From the NCBI GenBank assembly GCA_016209015.1, contig JACQWY010000011.1, forward strand, positions 1 through 40,921: 40,921 bases of DNA, written 5' to 3'. The position numbers and the translations under genes were made by a program. The notes under the pieces are model-generated. The model ran no database searches and had not been told where the DNA came from. It worked only from the letters and a program-made list of their open reading frames with translations. The first letter of the stretch is position 1, and each line of letters opens with the position of its first letter. The stretch comes from Gammaproteobacteria bacterium (lineage in GTDB: Bacteria > Pseudomonadota > Gammaproteobacteria > Ga0077536). Shown here one piece after another: positions 36,713-40,921 of the stretch.

Positions 36713-38886
36713 AGCGCGGCATTTTCCTCCTCGCCCTGTGCGTGCTGGTTGCGGCGTTCTTCGTCACCGGCCTCGACGAGCGACTCAGTCTGCGCGCACT
36801 GCAGTCCTCGCTGAGCACGCTGACGGCGCTGCACGCGCGCGCGCCGCTGTTCTTCGGGCTCGAATTCGCTGCAATCTATGTCCTGGTGACCGCACTGTCA
36901 TTGCCGGGCGCCGCGCTCCTGACTCTGCTCGCAGGCGCCTTGTTCGGGCTCGCCTGGGGCGCTCTGATCGCGTCTTTCGCCTCGAGCGTGGGTGCCTTGC
37001 TCGCGTTCCTGACTTCGCGTCATCTGTTGCGTGATTTCGTGCGCGCGCGCTTCGCGGCGCGATGCACGCTTGTCGACGCCGGGCTCGCACGTGACGGTGA
37101 TCGCTATCTCTTCAGCCTGCGGCTCGTGCCGGTATTTCCGTTCTTCGCAATCAATCTGCTGATGGGCCTCACGCGCATGCCGGCGCGTCGGTTCTACTGG
37201 ATCAGCCAGCTCGCCATGCTGCCGGCCACGCTCGTCTACGTGAATGCAGGCACGCAGCTCGCGCGACTCCGGAGCCTCTCCGATGTCTTCGCGCCCGGCT
37301 TCCTCACGGCTTCCGTCTTGCTCGCGACTCTGCCGTGGACCTCGAAAGCCGTCGCGGGCTGGTGGCGGCGCCGCACGCTTTATGCGCGTTGGCAGCGGCC
37401 ACGACGGTTCGATCGCAATCTCGTCGTCATCGGCGCTGGTGCCGCAGGGCTCGTCTGCTCCTACGTCGCCGCTGCCGCGCGCGCGAAAGTGACGCTCGTC
37501 GAAGCCCACGAGATGGGCGGGGATTGTCTCAATCGCGGCTGCGTGCCGAGCAAGGCGCTGATCCGGGCGGCGAAGCTCGCCCACGAAGTCAGGGAGGCCG
37601 GGCGCTTCGGTGTCGGAACGCCCGGTGATGGCGTCGTGGTGTCGATGCCCGATGTGATGGCGCATGTGCATGCAGCCGTGCGCAGCATCGCACCGCACGA
37701 CGCCGTCGAGCGCTACACCCTGCTCGGGGTCGACGTTCGCCTAGGCCGCGCGCGCGTCGTCGATCCCTGGACCATCGAGGTCACTGCCCACGACGGAATA
37801 CGCTCGACGCTGACGACGCGCGCGATCGTGCTCGCGACCGGCGCGCGCCCAATCGTACCGGATCTGCCGGGTCTCGAGAGTGCGACGTATGCCACGAGCG
37901 ACACGCTCTGGACGCACCTGTCGGCAGCGGCGACGCTGCCGCGACGGATCGTGATCCTCGGCGGCGGACCGATCGGCAGCGAGCTCGCGCAGGCGTTCGC
38001 ACGTCTCGGTGCAGCAGTGACCCTGGTCGAATCCGGGGTGCGGATCCTCGCGCGCGAAGATGTCGACGTCTCGATGCTGGCCCGCGAGGTCCTGCAGGCA
38101 GAGGGGGTGGAGGTCCTGACGGGGCACACGGCGCTGCGCTGTGAACGCACGAGCGGGGAAGACGACCGTACCGAGCGACTCATCGTCGATCAGGCAGGCA
38201 CCACGCGCGCCCGGCCCTTCGACCTGCTGATCTGTGCGGTCGGGCGCAGTGCGCGGCTCACCGGTTACGGGCTCGAGGCGCTCGGGATACCGACCGGCAA
38301 GGTCATCGAGACGAACGAGTATCTCGAAACACTCTATCCGAACATTTTTGCGGCGGGCGATATCGCCGGACCTTACCAGTTCACGCACTACGCGGCACAT
38401 CAGGCGTGGTATGCAACGGTAAACGCGCTGTTCGGCGGCGTCGGGAGATTCAAGCTCGACAACCGCATCGTGCCCTGGATCACATTCCTCGACCCGGAGG
38501 TCGCGCGCGTCGGGCTGAACGAAGCGGACTGTGTACGCGAGGGCATCCCTCACGAAGTGACGCGCTATGAATTATCGGATCTCGACCGTGCGATCGTCGA
38601 CGGTGGGGCGCGGGGCTTCGTCAAAGTCCTCACGGTGCCGGGCAAGGGCAGGATGCTCGGCGTGACGATTGTCGGAAGCCATGCCGCGGAAATGTTGTCC
38701 GAGTTCGTGCTCGCGATGCGCTGGGGACTCGGGCTCGAGAAAATCCTCTCGACCATTCACGTCTATCCCACGTTCGGCGAAGCCAACAAGCATGCGGCGG
38801 CTACGTGGCGTCGTGCGCACCTGCCCAAGCGGGCGCTCGCCTGGCTCGCGCGCTACAACGCCTGGCGGCGGGGCGCCGAAGCATGA
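36709..38886 (+). CDS. TVP38/TMEM64 membrane domain fused to disulfide oxidoreductase
   Basis: A 725-residue fusion. Residues 1-225 are a TVP38/TMEM64 (SNARE-associated, DedA-like) membrane domain with about five hydrophobic segments and the motif RLVPVFPFFAINLLMGLT. From about 238 onward is a class I pyridine nucleotide-disulfide oxidoreductase: FAD motif VVIGAGAAGLVCSY, active disulfide GGDCLNRGCVPSK (Cys273, Cys278), second nucleotide motif VILGGGPIGSELAQAF, and the dimerisation-domain end HVYPTFGEAN. It is often annotated as mercuric reductase, but the C-terminal vicinal cysteine pair and the N-terminal HMA domain of MerA are absent. The gene overlaps arsS and the next gene by four bases each. 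It may reduce an arsenical intermediate at the membrane; that is inference. Confidence 0.9.
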   Translation: MKRGIFLLALCVLVAAFFVTGLDERLSLRALQSSLSTLTALHARAPLFFGLEFAAIYVLVTALSLPGAALLTLLAGALFGLAWGALIASFASSVGALLAFLTSRHLLRDFVRARFAARCTLVDAGLARDGDRYLFSLRLVPVFPFFAINLLMGLTRMPARRFYWISQLAMLPATLVYVNAGTQLARLRSLSDVFAPGFLTASVLLATLPWTSKAVAGWWRRRTLYARWQRPRRFDRNLVVIGAGAAGLVCSYVAAAARAKVTLVEAHEMGGDCLNRGCVPSKALIRAAKLAHEVREAGRFGVGTPGDGVVVSMPDVMAHVHAAVRSIAPHDAVERYTLLGVDVRLGRARVVDPWTIEVTAHDGIRSTLTTRAIVLATGARPIVPDLPGLESATYATSDTLWTHLSAAATLPRRIVILGGGPIGSELAQAFARLGAAVTLVESGVRILAREDVDVSMLAREVLQAEGVEVLTGHTALRCERTSGEDDRTERLIVDQAGTTRARPFDLLICAVGRSARLTGYGLEALGIPTGKVIETNEYLETLYPNIFAAGDIAGPYQFTHYAAHQAWYATVNALFGGVGRFKLDNRIVPWITFLDPEVARVGLNEADCVREGIPHEVTRYELSDLDRAIVDGGARGFVKVLTVPGKGRMLGVTIVGSHAAEMLSEFVLAMRWGLGLEKILSTIHVYPTFGEANKHAAATWRRAHLPKRALAWLARYNAWRRGAEA

Positions 38887-39557
38887 AGGTATCGATCATC
38901 GTACCGGTGCTGGACGAGGCCGCGACCCTGCCGGAACTGCTCGCGCATCTGTTGCCCTTCGAGCGCCATGGCTGCGAGGTGCTGCTCGTCGACGGCGGTA
39001 GCATCGACGGCAGCGCGGCCCTGGCGGCCGCAGCGGGCTTTCGCGTGCTCGGTGCCGAGCCGGGACGAGCCGGCCAGATGAATGCGGGCGGCCGTGCCGC
39101 GCGCGGCGACGTGTTCGTCTTCCTGCACGCGGATACGCGCCTGCCGGCCGGTGCGTGTGCCGCGATCGGTCTCGGTCTCAGCGGCGGAAACCGCGTGTGG
39201 GGGCGATTCGACGTGACGATAGCGGGCCGCTCGCGAGGGCTCGGCATGGTCGCGTTCTGCATGAATCTGCGCTCTCGATGGACGGGCATCGCGACCGGCG
39301 ATCAGGCCATTTTCGTCACCCGCGACGCCTTCGAGGCGAGTGGCGGCTTTCCCGAGCAGCCGCTGATGGAGGATGTCGAGCTCTCGCGGCGTCTGAAACG
39401 AATCTCGGCGCCGGTGTCCCTGCGGCAGCGTGTGGTGACGTCGGGACGACGCTGGGACTCGGCCGGACTATGGACGACGACACTCCTGATGTGGCGGCTA
39501 CGCTTTGCCTACTGGCTCGGTGCCTCGCCAGAGTGCCTCGCCGCGATCTACAAATGA
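38883..39557 (+). CDS. TIGR04283-type arsenosugar biosynthesis glycosyltransferase
   Basis: A 224-residue family 2 (GT-A) glycosyltransferase: VSIIVPVLDEAATLPELL at the N-terminus, LLVDGGSIDGS, then LHADTRLP providing the DxD-like metal site, GDQAIFVTRDAFEASGGFPE and PLMEDVELSRRL toward the end. This is the TIGR04283 pattern named for arsenosugar biosynthesis from its constant association with arsS. It starts at the ATG overlapping the preceding stop (ATGA) and its own stop overlaps an ATG as well. With the divergent TIGR04282 protein it would complete the sugar side of the pathway, although the sugar donor is unknown. Confidence 0.92.
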   Translation: MKVSIIVPVLDEAATLPELLAHLLPFERHGCEVLLVDGGSIDGSAALAAAAGFRVLGAEPGRAGQMNAGGRAARGDVFVFLHADTRLPAGACAAIGLGLSGGNRVWGRFDVTIAGRSRGLGMVAFCMNLRSRWTGIATGDQAIFVTRDAFEASGGFPEQPLMEDVELSRRLKRISAPVSLRQRVVTSGRRWDSAGLWTTTLLMWRLRFAYWLGASPECLAAIYK

Positions 39558-39613
39558 AAGCGATCGGCAGGCGCGGACTGCTGAACGACGTCATCGATCA
39601 GAGGAGCCGAAAC

Positions 39614-40651
39614 ATGCATGAAGTGATCAAGGACTATTATGGCCGGCAGCTCGGGGGTACCGGAGATCTCAAGACCTCGGCCTGCTGCGATGTCGCGCAA
39701 CAGCCGGCGTGGCTGAAACCGTTGCTGAGCAATGTTCACACTGAGGTGCTCGCGCGCTACTACGGCTGCGGCCTGGTCTGTCCGGCCTTGCTCGAGGGCT
39801 GCCGCGTGCTCGATCTCGGTTGTGGCGCGGGCAGGGATGCCTACGTCCTGTCCCAACTCGTCGGGCCGACGGGCATTGTGATTGGTGTCGACATGACTGA
39901 CGAGCAACTCGCCGTCGCGGAGCGTCATCATGCTTCGCACGCGGAACGTCTCGGTTACGACAATATGCACTTCGTGAAGGGCTACATCGAGCGGCTCGAA
40001 GAGCTCGACCTCGGCGCCGGCAGCTTCGACGTCATCGTCTCGAACTGCGTCGTCAATCTCTCGCCCGACAAGGACGCCGTGCTTGCCGGCGTGCATCGCC
40101 TGCTGCGGCAGGGCGGCGAGTTTTACTTCTCGGACGTCTATGCCGATCGGCGCGTGCCGGCGACGGTACGCAACGATCCGGCGCTGTATAGCGAGTGTCT
40201 GGGCGGCGCGCTCTATTGGAAGGACTTCCTGCGTCTGGCGCGGCGCCACGGTTTCGTCGATCCGCGGCTGGTCGAGGACCACGGCATCGCGATCTCCGAT
40301 TCCGAGCTCGCCGATCGTGTCCGCGGGATGGCGTTCTATTCGGCCACGTATCGGTTGTTCAAGCTCGAGGGGCTGGAGGATGCCTGCGAAGACCATGGCC
40401 AGGCCGTGCGGTATCGCGGCACGATCCCGGGCGCTGCGCAGCGCTTTGAACTCGACAAACATCATGCCATCGATACCGGGAAAGTGTTCCCGGTCTGCGG
40501 TAACACCCTGCGCATGCTGAGCGAAACCCGTTACGCCACGCATTTCGAATGCTTCGGCGATTTCAGTGTGCACTTCGGGCTTTTCGCAGGCTGCGGTGAG
40601 ATTTCCCCTTTCGGATTTGTTACGGCCGCGTCGGGCTCGGCGTGCTGTTGA
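39614..40651 (+). CDS. arsM: Arsenite S-adenosylmethionine methyltransferase ArsM
   Basis: A 345-residue arsenite methyltransferase that would add methyl groups to trivalent arsenic using SAM. The SAM motif VLDLGCGAGRD spans residues 65-75. Arsenic-binding cysteines are recognisable: Cys24/25 in KTSACCD, Cys145 in SNCVVNLSPDK and Cys195 in SECLGGALYW. The 145/195 spacing of 50 residues is that of the Cys174/Cys224 pair known from characterised ArsM. The C-terminal domain ends SGSACC. An ATG at 39554 overlaps the previous stop, but the ATG at 39614 is preferred because GAGGAG lies seven bases upstream and the protein then starts with the family's DYYGRQL. Its products would feed ArsS. Confidence 0.95.
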   Translation: MHEVIKDYYGRQLGGTGDLKTSACCDVAQQPAWLKPLLSNVHTEVLARYYGCGLVCPALLEGCRVLDLGCGAGRDAYVLSQLVGPTGIVIGVDMTDEQLAVAERHHASHAERLGYDNMHFVKGYIERLEELDLGAGSFDVIVSNCVVNLSPDKDAVLAGVHRLLRQGGEFYFSDVYADRRVPATVRNDPALYSECLGGALYWKDFLRLARRHGFVDPRLVEDHGIAISDSELADRVRGMAFYSATYRLFKLEGLEDACEDHGQAVRYRGTIPGAAQRFELDKHHAIDTGKVFPVCGNTLRMLSETRYATHFECFGDFSVHFGLFAGCGEISPFGFVTAASGSACC

Positions 40652-40660
40652 ACGGCTGAG

Positions 40661-40695
40661 GCTCGCCCGCGAATAGAAGCCGCTGACCGGCGAGC
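40661..40695 (+). terminator. Weak hairpin after arsM
   Basis: GCTCGCC (40661-40667) pairs with GGCGAGC (40689-40695) across a 21-base loop, starting ten bases after the arsM stop. There is no T-tract, so termination here is only a possibility. Confidence 0.35.
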
Positions 40696-40858
40696 GGGTG
40701 TCGACGCAATTATTCGTCGCCGCGCTCGGCGCGAGCTCCTACACCTTTGCGCTCGCGTCGCGCTCGCAGTCCGTGCCTTCGTCGGAGTGCACGCCCTCGC
40801 GCCTCGTCGAATCGGGCCACAGCATCGGCCGCCTTGGCCGGCATGCGCAGTGAGACGT

Positions 40859-40885
40859 CACTGCGGGCGCCACCAGGGCGCCCGC
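40859..40885 (-). terminator. Hairpin downstream of leuD, second copy
   Basis: Perfect 8-base arms GCGGGCGC and GCGCCCGC surround the loop caccagg (stem 40863-40885). The hairpin and its surroundings (40859-40921) match 24356-24418 at 54 of 63 positions without gaps. Relative to leuD, it lies just past the stop codon on the minus strand. Confidence 0.65.
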
Positions 40886-40911
40886 TGTCACTCACGTCCG
40901 ATGACGAACGC

Positions 40912-40921
40912 TCAAGTCGCC
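40912..40921 (-). CDS. leuD: Extreme 3' end of leuD, cut by window edge
   Basis: Only the last residues, Ala-Thr, and the TGA stop are inside the window. The identification rests on the match of 40859-40921 to the leuD remnant end at 24356-24418, including its hairpin. The gene continues outside the window on the minus strand and is presumed intact. Confidence 0.5.

Noticed and set aside
36709-38886. Mercuric reductase merA
   Set aside because: The C-terminal vicinal cysteines and HMA domain are missing, and a TVP38 membrane domain is fused instead. No merR, merT or merP is nearby.
40710-40895. Small minus-strand open frame near the right end
   Set aside because: Arg/Ala-rich with no ribosome binding site; it overlaps the leuD terminator hairpin, which argues for non-coding DNA.

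Overview
The window is very GC-rich, densely coding bacterial DNA, with frequent 4-base stop/start overlaps and clear purine-rich ribosome binding sites. No rRNA or tRNA is present to fix the taxon. A sigma-54 activator, pyruvate:ferredoxin oxidoreductase, many acyl-CoA enzymes, REP-type palindromes, a leuD remnant and a proteobacterial arsenosugar cluster together suggest a metabolically versatile proteobacterium, probably a high-GC gammaproteobacterium. That placement is inference.

Region 1 (1-21.9 kb) looks like long-resident chromosome with uniform codon use. It holds a GAF/AAA+/Fis sigma-54 activator, a YkgJ-like cysteine-cluster protein, and two acyl-CoA dehydrogenase plus family III CoA-transferase pairs (3.2-5.5 kb divergent; 11.6-13.9 kb co-directional). 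It also has a single-chain pyruvate:ferredoxin oxidoreductase overlapping a dihydroorotate-dehydrogenase-like flavoprotein, and a four-gene MacAB/DevBCA-type exporter (adaptor, ATPase, two different permeases). An ECHDC3-like/AMP-ligase/exported-protein operon closes the region. The theme is acyl-CoA and 2-oxoacid metabolism plus export.

Region 2 (21.9-25.2 kb) is a junction zone. It carries a Baeyer-Villiger-type monooxygenase whose fingerprint histidine is replaced, several palindromic or inverted repeats, and a 40-codon remnant of the 3' end of leuD with its downstream hairpin. The same leuD end and hairpin recur at the extreme right edge (40859-40921), in the same orientation. This suggests that the roughly 16 kb between the copies was inserted downstream of leuD. 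No integrase is visible.

Region 3 (25.2-32.7 kb) contains redox and detoxification genes: a thioredoxin/CcdA pair, an LLM-class flavin oxidoreductase, two AhpD-like CxxC proteins each beside a divergent regulator (AraC, LysR), a PNPOx-ferredoxin reductase-ferredoxin fusion and a glutathione S-transferase.

Region 4 (32.8-40.7 kb) is an arsenosugar biosynthesis locus. A TIGR04282-type glycosyltransferase diverges from a seven-gene tight operon: SelD-N-terminal-like FAD oxidoreductase, sigma-70 family factor, small zinc-finger protein, ArsS radical SAM enzyme, TVP38-disulfide reductase fusion, TIGR04283-type glycosyltransferase and ArsM methyltransferase. A 7+7 dyad (CTTACAC-N13-GTGTAAG) lies between the divergent arms and is a candidate operator. 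The embedded sigma factor and zinc-finger protein suggest that arsenic methylation and sugar conjugation here are controlled by a dedicated sigma/anti-sigma switch. This locus is the most distinctive system in the window.
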